A stretch of DNA of 64,000 bases from a virus, in IMG/VR virus record IMGVR_UViG_3300024239_000013, positions 97,142 to 161,141 of that record, one strand, 5' to 3'. The stretch's first letter is position 1. Every line of letters starts with the position of its first letter. Both the position numbers and the translations under genes were made by a program. Below are positions 6,862-14,928 of this stretch, one piece after another. The notes below the pieces were generated by a model, which saw nothing but the letters and a program-made list of their open reading frames with translations, was not told where the DNA came from and did not search any database.

Positions 6862-6947
6862 GAATTTTTTATTAAATAAGATTAAATTAAATATTATTTC
6901 TGGGATAAAGTTGTTATTTTAATGAGGTATAAAAACCTATCTGAATG

Positions 6948-6967
6948 TAAATATAGATGATTAATCG
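6948..6967 (-). promoter_or_regulatory. CG-N10-TATATTTA promoter candidate
   Basis: Minus strand: CG at 6967-6966, 10 nt, then TATATTTA at 6955-6948. It is a slightly off-consensus member of the CG-N11-TAnnTTTR set described in the findings. The 154-bp gap 6835-6988 holds this, hairpin copy 5 and no gene. Confidence 0.45.
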
Positions 6968-6988
6968 TGAATCTAAAATAAAACTCCA

Positions 6989-7261
6989 TTACCTTTCGAT
7001 TTCTTTCTCCTTTACTATAACAGGGAAACATATAGTGTCACTTTCTTTAAAACTCATATATTCATGGAGGTTAACTTCTCTCAATTCACTATTATCGAGC
7101 AAAAAGTAATACCTTTCTACTATAATTCCTCTTCCTATAGATCCCGTTACATACTTTTTGGATTTGATTTCATAACATTGATCTTCATAAGTGTAAACAT
7201 AACTTTCTTTTTCACAAGAAAAAAGAAATGATAAAATAATTAAAAAATTTACTAATCTCAT
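6989..7261 (-). CDS. putative lipoprotein
   Basis: 90 residues with a short signal peptide, MRLVNFLIILSFLFSC. FLFSC fits a lipobox, so Cys16 is the probable lipidation site. The mature part is beta-rich (YYFLLDNSELREVNLHEY). No family recognised. Phage lipoproteins may act at the host membrane, for instance in superinfection exclusion; that is inference. Confidence 0.65.
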   Translation of the reverse strand: MRLVNFLIILSFLFSCEKESYVYTYEDQCYEIKSKKYVTGSIGRGIIVERYYFLLDNSELREVNLHEYMSFKESDTICFPVIVKEKEIER

Positions 7262-7278
7262 ATAATTTAAAAATTTTA

Positions 7279-7773
7279 CTATTTATTTTTAAATTCTTTT
7301 TTAATGAATCTTTCACCGTCTCTCTTAATGGAATCTAGTATGGAATCATTTGATGAATAATAGGAATAGAAAGAATCTTTAATGTATTCGTATTTTTTAT
7401 CTGGTGGAAGATTCTCAAAATAGCTGTTCATTTTACCGATAATAAATTCAACTAATCCATCTAAAGAGCAAATGAAAGAAATAAAATTATTATTTGTCTC
7501 AATTTCTTCCTGAGTAATATTCTCCTTATTTATTCTAGATTTTAGAATTCTCATCTGATATTGAACATTAGTGGATAATATTGCTATTTTATAATAATCA
7601 TTTTTTGTAAAATTATTATTGTTTTTTTCACAATATTCTAGGAAAAAATATTGAAATATCGAAATCTCCCGGTCAGAATAAGGAAGCCACTTAACGATGT
7701 TTAAGTATTTATTTATTCTATCCTTTGATGAAATTTTCTCAGTAACATCTTGCTGAATATTATCTAATCCCAT
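7279..7773 (-). CDS. hypothetical protein
   Basis: 164 residues, helical, Asn/Ser/Lys-rich (MGLDNIQQDVTEKISSKDRI). No family recognised. It has its own promoter candidate (TAATTTTG at 7795-7802 with CG 11 nt upstream) and follows a terminator at 7821-7856. Confidence 0.6.
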   Translation of the reverse strand: MGLDNIQQDVTEKISSKDRINKYLNIVKWLPYSDREISIFQYFFLEYCEKNNNNFTKNDYYKIAILSTNVQYQMRILKSRINKENITQEEIETNNNFISFICSLDGLVEFIIGKMNSYFENLPPDKKYEYIKDSFYSYYSSNDSILDSIKRDGERFIKKEFKNK

Positions 7774-7794
7774 TTGATCTTTTTTTTAATCCAA

Positions 7795-7815
7795 CAAAAT
7801 TAATAAACATCTACG
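7795..7815 (-). promoter_or_regulatory. CG-N11-TAATTTTG promoter candidate
   Basis: Minus strand CG at 7815-7814, 11 nt, TAATTTTG at 7802-7795, 22 nt before the ATG at 7773. A T-run precedes the CG, as at the other members of the set. Confidence 0.55.
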
Positions 7816-7820
7816 ATAAA

Positions 7821-7856
7821 TAAAAAAAATTACGGAAATCCCATAATTTTTTTTAA
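7821..7856. terminator. bidirectional hairpin flanked by A and T runs
   Basis: AAATTA.GG/CC.TAATTT hairpin with eight A before and eight T after, so it can terminate on either strand. It probably ends the transcript of the small membrane-protein gene (7953-8141). Confidence 0.5.
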
Positions 7857-7952
7857 TATCAGTAAATGCCTGTCAATTTAACTATCTCTTTTAAGACACA
7901 GGAGAAATAAGATGAAATTGCTTTTAATTTGGTTATATTATCTATTAAATCT

Positions 7953-8141
7953 TTATTTATATAAATTAACCAAATAGTTTATGATCAAAAAAATTGAGAT
8001 TGCGTGGATAAATGCTGATGTGTAAAATATAATTTTAGTGTAGTTAAATTTTTTAAAAAATTCACCATCATCCAAAATTAAATATTTAAAAACATATAGA
8101 ATTCCTATTACTGGAATATGAATGTTAAATAATTTTCTCAT
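7953..8141 (-). CDS. small two-TM membrane protein
   Basis: 62 residues from MRKLFNIHIPVIGILYVFKY. The ATG at 8141 overlaps the stop of the upstream family C gene by 4 nt (ATGA), which fixes the start. Two hydrophobic segments (about 8-20 and 37-57) flank a charged loop (LDDGEFFKKFNYTK). Function unknown. Confidence 0.6.
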   Translation of the reverse strand: MRKLFNIHIPVIGILYVFKYLILDDGEFFKKFNYTKIIFYTSAFIHAISIFLIINYLVNLYK

Positions 8142-8503
8142 ATTGTATAATGTTTTAATGCTTTTAATAAACATTGTTCCAAACACTCTTCATAGTCCGT
8201 AAAATTTGATCCTATTGATATATTTACGTCATCTCCTACGATCAAACCTTCAAAGAAAAACCTCTTATCTTTTTTCTTAGGTATCACTGCTATGTGAATA
8301 TTTTTATATTCCCTTAGCCACTTTTGGAGAAGAGATTGTGTGGGGACTTCTATCTGAAAATATCCAATCTGGCTATTATATTGGCTCCTTGTAAGATCCC
8401 CATTCTTTTCATAATAAACATTCGAATAAGATGTAAATATAGTGCTAAATCCTATGTCTCTTGCAGCCTTAGCTGTTTTGAAAGATACTAATTTTTCTTG
8501 CAT
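8138..8503 (-). CDS. family C paralogue (TAKLAK type)
   Basis: 121 residues, first member of the paralogue array. It has the N-terminal signature SFKTAKAARDIGF, the central PTQSLLQKWLREYKNIHIAV and the C-terminal YEECLEQCLLKALK. The region between signatures is unrelated to the other copies. Families B and C share this layout and are probably one superfamily; function unknown. Confidence 0.7.
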   Translation of the reverse strand: MQEKLVSFKTAKAARDIGFSTIFTSYSNVYYEKNGDLTRSQYNSQIGYFQIEVPTQSLLQKWLREYKNIHIAVIPKKKDKRFFFEGLIVGDDVNISIGSNFTDYEECLEQCLLKALKHYTI

Positions 8504-8507
8504 TTTA

Positions 8508-8807
8508 TTATAGTTCTCTAATTATTTTCATTTTTTCTGCTAAAATCCATTCACCTCCTTGTGATTCTGGTCTGTTGAAAGTTTCAAAATTTTCAACCTC
8601 AACTTCAACCCAAACCCTATCTTTTTTGGATAGATGAGGAGCTTTTGGTTTCTTTAGACAATGCCACCCCTTTCTAGATGAATATCCTTTGGTCGGATGT
8701 TCCTCTGCTACCATCCACTCGTCGATCGATAATCGCTGTTTTTTGTTTATAAAAAGAGGGGAAAGCGAACCATCTTTAAGTTTTCTAACTAATTTATAAG
8801 CCTTCAT
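8508..8807 (-). CDS. conserved phage hypothetical protein
   Basis: 99 residues. The pattern MKAYKLVRKLKDGSLSPLFI, GWHCLKKPKAPHL, VWVEVEVENFETFNRPESQG matches a small conserved family seen in phages of several hosts; the biochemical role is unknown. The N-terminal 5 codons overlap the lipoprotein gene upstream by 14 bp. Confidence 0.7.
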   Translation of the reverse strand: MKAYKLVRKLKDGSLSPLFINKKQRLSIDEWMVAEEHPTKGYSSRKGWHCLKKPKAPHLSKKDRVWVEVEVENFETFNRPESQGGEWILAEKMKIIREL

Positions 8808-9099
8808 CTAATGTTGTCTTTTGTTGTTCAATGGTTTGTTGGGTTTTAGTTATCTCAGAACCTAAAACTTCATACGAACACCCAGATCCCGAAGATTTAC
8901 AGTTTATTTTTTTTAACCAGTACGTCCCATCATATTCATTAAAAGATTCCACAATGAAACTTTCATTTGAGACATAGACCAATGATCCTTCTTTAAATTC
9001 TTTTTTAACTGTTTTATCTGGCTGATACTGTTGTAGATTTGTCCCACAATCTTTACACCCAATAGTGAATAAAACTAAAATCAATAATAATTTTTTCAT
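8794..9099 (-). CDS. putative lipoprotein with SH3-like region
   Basis: 101 residues. Signal MKKLLLILVLFTIGC ends in a good lipobox (FTIGC). The mature part has a KEGSLVYVSNESFIVES strand pattern suggesting a small beta-barrel, plus a Cys pair (NCKSSGSGC). Its 3' end overlaps the next gene. Likely exported and membrane-anchored; role unknown. Confidence 0.65.
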   Translation of the reverse strand: MKKLLLILVLFTIGCKDCGTNLQQYQPDKTVKKEFKEGSLVYVSNESFIVESFNEYDGTYWLKKINCKSSGSGCSYEVLGSEITKTQQTIEQQKTTLDEGL

Positions 9100-9140
9100 A
9101 CTATTTTTAAATGTGATTTATGTTCTTTCTTACGTATCAA

Positions 9141-9701
9141 TTAGAAGTTTATAGAATCTTGTTCGTCTTGTTCTTTTTTATGAATTAAAAAGTTTAATCT
9201 ATTCTCATATACCAACTCTATGCATTGTGTTTTGTGGATTTTTACTGAATATCCAGTTGTGTCGAGGATCCAAAAAGAGGTATACCTTGCTTTCTCGAAT
9301 CTTACTGCCTGAAGTTCATATCCATCACCTTCATAATAAGGGGATTCAAAAGATTCGTATCTGTCTTGTGTTATCCCATATTTTTTATTGAAAATTTCTA
9401 CATATTTCCTATATTCGTCCTTTAGGCTATACCAGCTTGTTTGTTCTGGTAAATAAACTGCAAATTTCCAAACTGTATAAGATTTTGGACTGCTTACCAA
9501 AACTATATTAGCATTAGAATATTGGACCTTTCCGCTTAGAACTATGATGTTTTTATCACTGTCAATTACTTTAAATCCCTTTGCTTTAAATTTGGCAACA
9601 ACTTCATAAAGTTTACCTGAAACTTTAACTCCTAAAAATTCTTGTGAGTATCCTAAAGTTATTGTAAAAATTAACATTAGGAATGTGATGGTTTTTTTCA
9701 T
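9141..9701 (-). CDS. secreted hypothetical protein
   Basis: 186 residues with a Sec signal peptide (MKKTITFLMLIFTITLGYSQ, cleavage probably after residue 20). The mature protein opens FLGVKVSGKLYEVVAKFKAK, a pattern I associate with secreted Bacteroidetes proteins of unknown function. No catalytic motif. The 153-bp gap upstream (9702-9854) holds only a weak coding-like stretch. Confidence 0.65.
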   Translation of the reverse strand: MKKTITFLMLIFTITLGYSQEFLGVKVSGKLYEVVAKFKAKGFKVIDSDKNIIVLSGKVQYSNANIVLVSSPKSYTVWKFAVYLPEQTSWYSLKDEYRKYVEIFNKKYGITQDRYESFESPYYEGDGYELQAVRFEKARYTSFWILDTTGYSVKIHKTQCIELVYENRLNFLIHKKEQDEQDSINF

Positions 9702-9854
9702 TAAGATATATTTTAATAATTATTTTTTTTTATAAAATTTAATTCTGGATCATATCATTTATTCCCAGTTTGATTGATATCTACTGAACGATCTTCAGCG
9801 GATCCAATAGAATCTAAATCAATTGAAAATTCATAGAAAAACAAATATTTTATT

Positions 9855-10271
9855 CTATTGTATTAATTTTAAAGATTCCTTTAAAGCAGACTCCAATGCA
9901 GATTCATAGGTACAACCCCCTTCTTTTATGAAGAAATATAAATAGTGGTCTGAATATTCATCAGTTTTATAGATCTCTACTTTATATTCATTATATCCAG
10001 GTTTATTTCGTAATATTTGGATATCTATTTTATGTTCTTCTCTAAGCCACTTCTGTAAAAGAGATTGTGTTGTTACGTAATACCTTTCACCTTCGTCGAA
10101 TTCATTATTGCAATCATATATTACACCATCCAAATCTTCGACTATTAAAAACTCATCATGCTCCGTGCATAATCCTTTATAGTTGTCACAATAAAAATCT
10201 GCAAATCTTAAATTGAATCCTTTTTTCTTAGCCAATTTTGCGGTTTCCTCCGATATCTTTGTTTCTAGCAT
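9855..10271 (-). CDS. family C paralogue
   Basis: 138 residues: ISEETAKLAKKKGFNL at the start, TTQSLLQKWLREEHKIDIQI in the centre, YESALESALKESLKLIQ at the end. The central variable part is acidic (DCNNEFDEGERYY). It is separated from the rest of the array by the broken gene at 10339-10584. Confidence 0.7.
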   Translation of the reverse strand: MLETKISEETAKLAKKKGFNLRFADFYCDNYKGLCTEHDEFLIVEDLDGVIYDCNNEFDEGERYYVTTQSLLQKWLREEHKIDIQILRNKPGYNEYKVEIYKTDEYSDHYLYFFIKEGGCTYESALESALKESLKLIQ

Positions 10272-10338
10272 TTTTTTGTTTTTAAAAAATATAATAATTC
10301 TAATATCTTTATAGATTCAATAAATTCCTTATGAAATA

Positions 10339-10584
10339 TTATTCATAATCTTCCGAATCCTTATTTATATCAAGACTGTCACAAACAGAAAAGATTCCTT
10401 TATACTTTTCGTCGTAATCTTCTTCCCAATTCTTCGATATTTCGTTCCAAATATATCCTTATGAACCTTTAGAGTTTTCCGAATATCTAAATTCAACAAT
10501 CTCGTCATCAACATCAACCTTTCACTGGATACTTTCGACTCGCCATACAACTTGAACGTCCTCAAGTAACTTAATTTTTTCCAT
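10339..10584 (-). pseudogene. gene with two in-frame nonsense codons
   Basis: The frame from ATG 10584 reads MEKIKLLEDVQVVWRVESIQ, TGA (codon 21), KVDVDDEIVEFRYSENSKGS, TAA (codon 42), then GYIWNEISKNWEEDYDEKYK to a stop at codon 82. The frame is never lost, so two point mutations inactivated it. It overlaps the end of the upstream family A gene by 14 bp, normal spacing here. A 66-codon frame in another register (10365-10565) is not protein-like. Family unknown. Confidence 0.65.
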
Positions 10585-11431
10585 ATTTTTTATATTGTTC
10601 AAAACATTTTTTCATTCCACTATAGATTTTAGAATAGTCCTTATTATCTCTTAATTCTACACTATGTAAAGCATTTATAATTTCCTCCTCACTATACATT
10701 CTTTCTTGTTGCCATTTAGCAATATGAATAAACATTGATTTTATCCAAGTTTTTTCATGGGGTTGAATGGTTTTTGCTTCTAATAATTCTAAACTATACT
10801 TTTCAGCAGCTTCTTCAAGGGTTTCTTGTTTTTGATTTTCTAAAAACTCTTTAACTCCTTCCTTATCTAAATGTTGAAATTCATTCCAATCTCCAAGAAC
10901 TTTTTCTTTCGGGTTATTTTTTAGATATTCTTGTAAATTTTCAACAATTGTTTTAGGTTTGTGTTTTTCTTTTGAAATGATTATTTTGTAAAAAATTTGT
11001 GGGTTACATTTATAAGTATAATCACAAGATGATTTAACAGAACTATCACAAGATGTGCATTTACAAATAGAATCAAATTTAACCTCCTCACAATTAGGAT
11101 TTTTAACAAACCATTCTAAAAACTCATCATCAATAGCTTGTACACCATCTTTGATTAAGTCTTGGTCTGTTGTCATTATGACTAATTTACATTCGGATAA
11201 ATCAGTTAGATAATTAGGAAACTTATTTAAAATATTTCCTTTTTCTAAATGCCATTTCCCTTTATGTAGTCTTACATCTTTAATTTCTTCATCATAAGTG
11301 ATGTAAATGTGTTGGTTATTCAATCTTCCTCCTCTAATAATACAATTCTTATCAAGTCCTAAATTATTTGTCAATTCAGATCTAAATAATCTACTTGGTT
11401 TATCTGTTGGCACTAAATGTATGTTTTTCAT
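10571..11431 (-). CDS. family A paralogue (KNIH-LPT type)
   Basis: 286 residues. Layout: KNIHLVPTDKPSRLF (2-16), HIYITYDEEIKD (41-52), MTTDQDLIKDGVQAIDDEF (86-104) and LEWFVKNPNC (105-114), a Cys cluster (Cys123, 125, 128, 136, 142) likely binding zinc, YKIIISKE, then QETLEEAAEKY (202-212) and AKWQQERMYSEEEI (238-251). This order is kept across family A while the stretches between differ. The family is common in Bacteroidetes phages and has no known function. It is followed at 6 bp by a family B gene upstream. Confidence 0.75.
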   Translation of the reverse strand: MKNIHLVPTDKPSRLFRSELTNNLGLDKNCIIRGGRLNNQHIYITYDEEIKDVRLHKGKWHLEKGNILNKFPNYLTDLSECKLVIMTTDQDLIKDGVQAIDDEFLEWFVKNPNCEEVKFDSICKCTSCDSSVKSSCDYTYKCNPQIFYKIIISKEKHKPKTIVENLQEYLKNNPKEKVLGDWNEFQHLDKEGVKEFLENQKQETLEEAAEKYSLELLEAKTIQPHEKTWIKSMFIHIAKWQQERMYSEEEIINALHSVELRDNKDYSKIYSGMKKCFEQYKKYGKN

Positions 11432-11436
11432 GACCT

Positions 11437-11829
11437 TTATTTTTCTTTAACAATTTCAATTAATTTCTTTAAACATTCAAGTTCTGCTTCTTCTTGTGTT
11501 CTACACAAGTACCATTCTCCTATTCCGATTTCCTTATAATTTCCAAAATGTTCATATTGGAATATGTCAAAACAGAATTTGGGATCTGTTGTTCTGTCTA
11601 TTTGAATTTCACAAAATAGGTTATATTTCTCTCTAAACCATCTAAATGCTTGTGAGAATGTCGGGGCATATATATTTTGAATTGCTTCTTCTAAATAATT
11701 GTAATCATTAGGAGAATCCTGATAGTAGATTAAACTATTATTTTGACTATAAAATCCAAAACAAGATTCATCAAATCCTAATTCTTTTAAAGCTAATGCA
11801 ATTTTATAAGGTACGAATTCCCTTTCCAT
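11437..11829 (-). CDS. family B paralogue (LGFDE type)
   Basis: 130 residues: FVPYKIALALKELGFDESCF at the start, APTFSQAFRWFREKYNLFCE in the centre, EEAELECLKKLIEIVKEK at the end. The parts between the signatures are variable. One-base gap to the family C gene upstream. Confidence 0.75.
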   Translation of the reverse strand: MEREFVPYKIALALKELGFDESCFGFYSQNNSLIYYQDSPNDYNYLEEAIQNIYAPTFSQAFRWFREKYNLFCEIQIDRTTDPKFCFDIFQYEHFGNYKEIGIGEWYLCRTQEEAELECLKKLIEIVKEK

Positions 11830-11830
11830 T

Positions 11831-12241
11831 TTAAATTAATTTTAATGCTTCTTGTAACCCAACCTCGTAGGCTTCTTCATAAGTATCGTAAGTAATATCA
11901 CCTCTTTTCCACATTTGGATAATACCAACTGGTAATCTATGTAAATCAAATGACCAATTTAATAATTTATTGTAATTATTATTACTTATTTCAATATGGA
12001 TATTATGTTGTTCTCTCAACCATTTAGCAAGTAGTGATTGTGTTGGTGCATAAGCAACTATTGTTAATATATTACCAAAACTATCTACACTTCCTACAGA
12101 ATGACTATGATGTAGCTTTATTTTCTTATACTGCTTATTATCACTATTAGGAGTGTTAGCAAAACAAACATCTGTAAAAATGTTAAATCCTTTTTCTTTT
12201 GCAAGTTTTGCTGTTTTAAATGTTATAAGTGTATCTTCCAT
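11831..12241 (-). CDS. family C paralogue
   Basis: 136 residues: LITFKTAKLAKEKGFNI, APTQSLLAKWLREQHNIHIE, TYEEAYEVGLQEALKLI. The variable section has a His-rich loop (LHHSHSVGSVDS). Part of an A-B-C-B gene run. Confidence 0.75.
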   Translation of the reverse strand: MEDTLITFKTAKLAKEKGFNIFTDVCFANTPNSDNKQYKKIKLHHSHSVGSVDSFGNILTIVAYAPTQSLLAKWLREQHNIHIEISNNNYNKLLNWSFDLHRLPVGIIQMWKRGDITYDTYEEAYEVGLQEALKLI

Positions 12242-12259
12242 AGTTTTTTGTTTGGTAAG

Positions 12260-12745
12260 TTAAAGTTGTTTTTCATTTTGCCCTTTAACAATTTCAAATA
12301 ATTTCTTTAAACATTCAAGTTCTGCTTCTTCATACGTAAGTGGATGAATGTTTAAATCTTCTAAAGTTTCACCTTCATCAAACATATCTAATGTTGCGGT
12401 AAACCATTCACCTACAGGATATCCCATATAATAAGAATTTTGAGTCCCCTTATTAGTTATAAAAATATCGTAATCCCCCCCTAATATAGGGAAAGAATCG
12501 TACCCATTTTTTGAACCTAATATGGGTTTCATTGCGTAATGAATATTATATTTCTCTCTAAACCATCTAAAGATTTGTGAGAACGTTGGAGAAAGACATC
12601 CATTATTTCTCTTGAATATATTTCCATTTCTAGCATACTGAATATACAAATAACCATCAGTACCATAGAAACCAAAGCAAGGTTCATCAAAACCTAAGTC
12701 TTTAAGTTCTAATGCTTGTTCATAAGGTATAAATTCTTTTTCCAT
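12260..12745 (-). CDS. family B paralogue
   Basis: 161 residues, the longest B copy. It has FIPYEQALELKDLGFDEPCF, SPTFSQIFRWFREKYNIHYA and EEAELECLKKLFEIVKGQ. The extra length lies between the centre and the end, where an acidic segment (FDEGETLEDL) is inserted. Confidence 0.75.
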   Translation of the reverse strand: MEKEFIPYEQALELKDLGFDEPCFGFYGTDGYLYIQYARNGNIFKRNNGCLSPTFSQIFRWFREKYNIHYAMKPILGSKNGYDSFPILGGDYDIFITNKGTQNSYYMGYPVGEWFTATLDMFDEGETLEDLNIHPLTYEEAELECLKKLFEIVKGQNEKQL

Positions 12746-12782
12746 TTATTACTTTTTAATTATATAAACACCATGAATTTCT

Positions 12783-13004
12783 TCATATTGAGGTAATCCA
12801 TTTTTTAAGTTCTTTTATTTCCTTTTTGTAATCATCTTGTTGTACTATTAAACTAAAGTTTAAAGCGATCGAAAATCCAAATAAAACCACCATTAAAAAT
12901 ACATAATATATTCTTGAATATTTTTTATCATCAATGGCATAGCATACTTTAAAATATCCTATTATAAATAGAATAATCATTATTACAAGCACTGTTTCTC
13001 TCAT
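12783..13004 (-). CDS. small membrane protein
   Basis: 73 residues with two predicted transmembrane helices (VLVIMIILFIIGYF; IYYVFLMVVLFGFSIALNF) and a charged C-terminal tail. It overlaps the upstream detached A-module gene by 4 bp (stop/start overlap). No family recognised. Confidence 0.6.
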   Translation of the reverse strand: MRETVLVIMIILFIIGYFKVCYAIDDKKYSRIYYVFLMVVLFGFSIALNFSLIVQQDDYKKEIKELKKWITSI

Positions 13005-13354
13005 AATTTATTTCTTTTATATTGTTCAAACCATTTTTTAAAAACATCTTTCTTAGATATTTCAATAATTTCCCATTTTTCTAATTTTATTAACTCTTTA
13101 TATTGATAATAAAAATCAGCAAATTCAATCATATCTTCCTCTGTATACAAGTTTTTATTTTGTTCTTGTTGCCATTTAGCACCTTCGATCCATTCGTCCC
13201 TATATTGTTTATTTTTATCCCATTCATCATCTTCTAAAACAATTGGGTATAACATATAAGCAATCTCTTCAAGTGTTTCTTGTTTAGGTTCTTCTAATGG
13301 AGTACAATCACAATAAATTGTATGACCACAATAACATTTTGTTTTATTTTCCAT
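13001..13354 (-). CDS. detached C-terminal module of family A
   Basis: 117 residues: a short zinc-ribbon-like start (KCYCGHTIYCDC), then the family A C-terminal signatures PKQETLEEIAYMLYP and GAKWQQEQNKNLYTEEDM, ending KWFEQYKRNKL. It lacks the KNIH-LPT and DEFLEWFVKNP parts. DNA 13130-13295 is nearly identical to 16767-16932 in another A gene, showing recent duplication or conversion. Confidence 0.7.
   Translation of the reverse strand: MENKTKCYCGHTIYCDCTPLEEPKQETLEEIAYMLYPIVLEDDEWDKNKQYRDEWIEGAKWQQEQNKNLYTEEDMIEFADFYYQYKELIKLEKWEIIEISKKDVFKKWFEQYKRNKL
13130..13295 (-). repeat. 166-bp near-identical block, copy 1
   Basis: By eye this differs from 16767-16932 at three positions over 166 bp. 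Both copies encode the QETLEE...AKWQQEQNKNLYTEED module, in two different genes. Surrounding sequence is unrelated, which points to gene conversion or a recent segmental copy. Confidence 0.8.
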
Positions 13355-13358
13355 TATT

Positions 13359-14144
13359 TTACTTTTTAAATTGTTTTAAAATTAATTTATTAAACCAATC
13401 GCCAAACTGTATTTTTGAAAAACCTACAGATGATAATGCTTCATTATAAGAGTGTTTAGCAATTTTTTCAACCTCTTCCTCATTATACAAGTTTTTGTTT
13501 TGCTCTTGTTGCCATTCTGAACCTAGTCTAAAAAATAATATAAGACTATCAATTAGTGTTTCGTTTGATATTTTTCCACCTTTAGGATAATCTGAAAAAG
13601 TCTTATTAAAAGTTTCTAAAGCAATTCTTTTTGCTATTTGTTCAAGTGTTTCTTGTTTAGGTTCTTTTTTTGGAATGATTATTTTATATAATTGACCACC
13701 GTTATTTAACCACTCATCAAATTCCCTGTCAGTTAACCCTATATCATGTCCGTGAATATTTAATTCAACTTCTATCTCATCAGGAGTTTTTTCATCAACA
13801 TTAATAAACTCACAACTAGGATTTTTAACAAACCATTCTAAAAACTCATCATCAATAGCTTGTACCCCATCATTTATTAAGTCTTGGTCTGTTGTTAAGA
13901 TGATTTTAGAAGCATTATCTAATTCTTTAGAAAGTAAATATGATACTTGAACCAATCTACCATCTTTAGTGATTATCCAATCATTATCTTTAATGTCTTT
14001 TTCAGAAGTAATGTAGATATTTTTAGGTTCAACATATTCAACACCTCCTCTAGGAAATTTATCAAATATCAAATAGTTTTCCTTTCTAGTTGATAACCAT
14101 AACCTACTTGGTTTATCTGTTGTTAATAAATGTATGTTTTTCAT
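13359..14144 (-). CDS. family A paralogue
   Basis: 261 residues. KNIHLLTTDKPSRLW opens it; NIYITSEKDIKDNDWIITKD, TTDQDLINDGVQAIDDEF, LEWFVKNPSCEF, YKIIIPKKEPKQETLEQIAK and SEWQQEQNKNLYNEEEVEKI follow. It has no Cys cluster between the two halves, unlike most copies. It ends WFNKLILKQFKK. Confidence 0.75.
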   Translation of the reverse strand: MKNIHLLTTDKPSRLWLSTRKENYLIFDKFPRGGVEYVEPKNIYITSEKDIKDNDWIITKDGRLVQVSYLLSKELDNASKIILTTDQDLINDGVQAIDDEFLEWFVKNPSCEFINVDEKTPDEIEVELNIHGHDIGLTDREFDEWLNNGGQLYKIIIPKKEPKQETLEQIAKRIALETFNKTFSDYPKGGKISNETLIDSLILFFRLGSEWQQEQNKNLYNEEEVEKIAKHSYNEALSSVGFSKIQFGDWFNKLILKQFKK

Positions 14145-14149
14145 AATAA

Positions 14150-14539
14150 TTAAATTTTAAAATCAATATTTTCAGGTTTTAGAATATTTTCATATGCTTC
14201 TTTATAAGCTTTTTTTATATAATATGACCCAATTCCTGCATAATAAAAAATATCTGCAAGTGTTTTGTCTTCTGATTTATTAAATTCATTAGTTGCTAAT
14301 ATTTTTATAAGTCTATCTACTTCATTCTTTAAAGAAGTAAAATAATTATATTCTTCACTACCAATTTCGAATTTTTTTACTATTCTATCTTTACCATTAT
14401 TAATCCAAGTGAAATTATATCTATCAGGTTTATAATCAATATGTTCTATTCTTAAATTTTTTCCTTCTTCTGCCGATACGTAATAGTATTTAATACGACC
14501 TCTAAAATTTATAAGAGCGTAATAATCTTTATTTTCCAT
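14150..14539 (-). CDS. hypothetical protein inside the array
   Basis: 129 residues from MENKDYYALINFRGRIKYYY. The ATG at 14539 was chosen because it overlaps the upstream B gene by only 11 bp, whereas an ATG 8 codons earlier would overlap more. The N-terminal half is beta-rich, the C-terminal half helical. Not related to families A-C by eye. It may be a cargo gene in the array. Confidence 0.55.
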   Translation of the reverse strand: MENKDYYALINFRGRIKYYYVSAEEGKNLRIEHIDYKPDRYNFTWINNGKDRIVKKFEIGSEEYNYFTSLKNEVDRLIKILATNEFNKSEDKTLADIFYYAGIGSYYIKKAYKEAYENILKPENIDFKI

Positions 14540-14924
14540 AATTTTGTTCTTTAGCAATTTCAATTAATTTCTTTAAACATTCAAGTTCTGCTTCTTCGTA
14601 AGAATTAAATGATATTCCTTCATGTAAAGTCCAATACATTTCAATATCGCAAAAAACAGCAAATGTATATGAAGGTTTTGTATGATAATGCACAAATTTA
14701 TGTAAATTGTGGGTTTTTCTAAACCATCTAAATGCTTGTGAAAATGTTGGTGCAGCAATCATTAGTTTATCTCTATTTGAATGAAATGAACATATTTCAT
14801 CTTTCATAGGAATAGGTTTTAATTTGTTATTTTCTTCTATATCAAAATAAAAACTCAATGCTTCATCAAATCCTAATTCTTTTAAAATTAATGCTAAATT
14901 ATAAGGGATAAATTCTTTTTCCAT
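14529..14924 (-). CDS. family B paralogue
   Basis: 131 residues with FIPYNLALILKELGFDEALS, APTFSQAFRWFRKTHNLHKF and YEEAELECLKKLIEIAKEQ. The copy has lost the Cys/Phe after LGFDE that most others keep. Confidence 0.75.
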   Translation of the reverse strand: MEKEFIPYNLALILKELGFDEALSFYFDIEENNKLKPIPMKDEICSFHSNRDKLMIAAPTFSQAFRWFRKTHNLHKFVHYHTKPSYTFAVFCDIEMYWTLHEGISFNSYEEAELECLKKLIEIAKEQNYGK

Positions 14925-14928
14925 TATT

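Noticed and set aside
7912-7977. Short plus-strand frame MKLLLIWLYYLLNLYLYKLT with AGGAG upstream, toxin-like
   Set aside because: It is antisense to the 3' end of the small membrane-protein gene, and genes here do not use Shine-Dalgarno sites; chance is the simpler explanation.
9755-9850. Coding-like stretch IKYLFFYEFSIDLDSIGSAE upstream of the secreted-protein gene
   Set aside because: No ATG start, only about 33 codons, and no family match; could be a remnant but evidence is too thin to list.
10459-10524. Stop-codon recoding as explanation for the TGA and TAA in 10339-10584
   Set aside because: All three stop codons end ordinary genes in this window (TAG after 42540-43322, TGA and TAA elsewhere), so genome-wide recoding is excluded.
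10365-10565. Open frame of 66 codons on the minus strand
   Set aside because: Composition is unlike the other proteins, and the neighbouring frame gives a clearly protein-like sequence with two stops, so this frame is a by-product.
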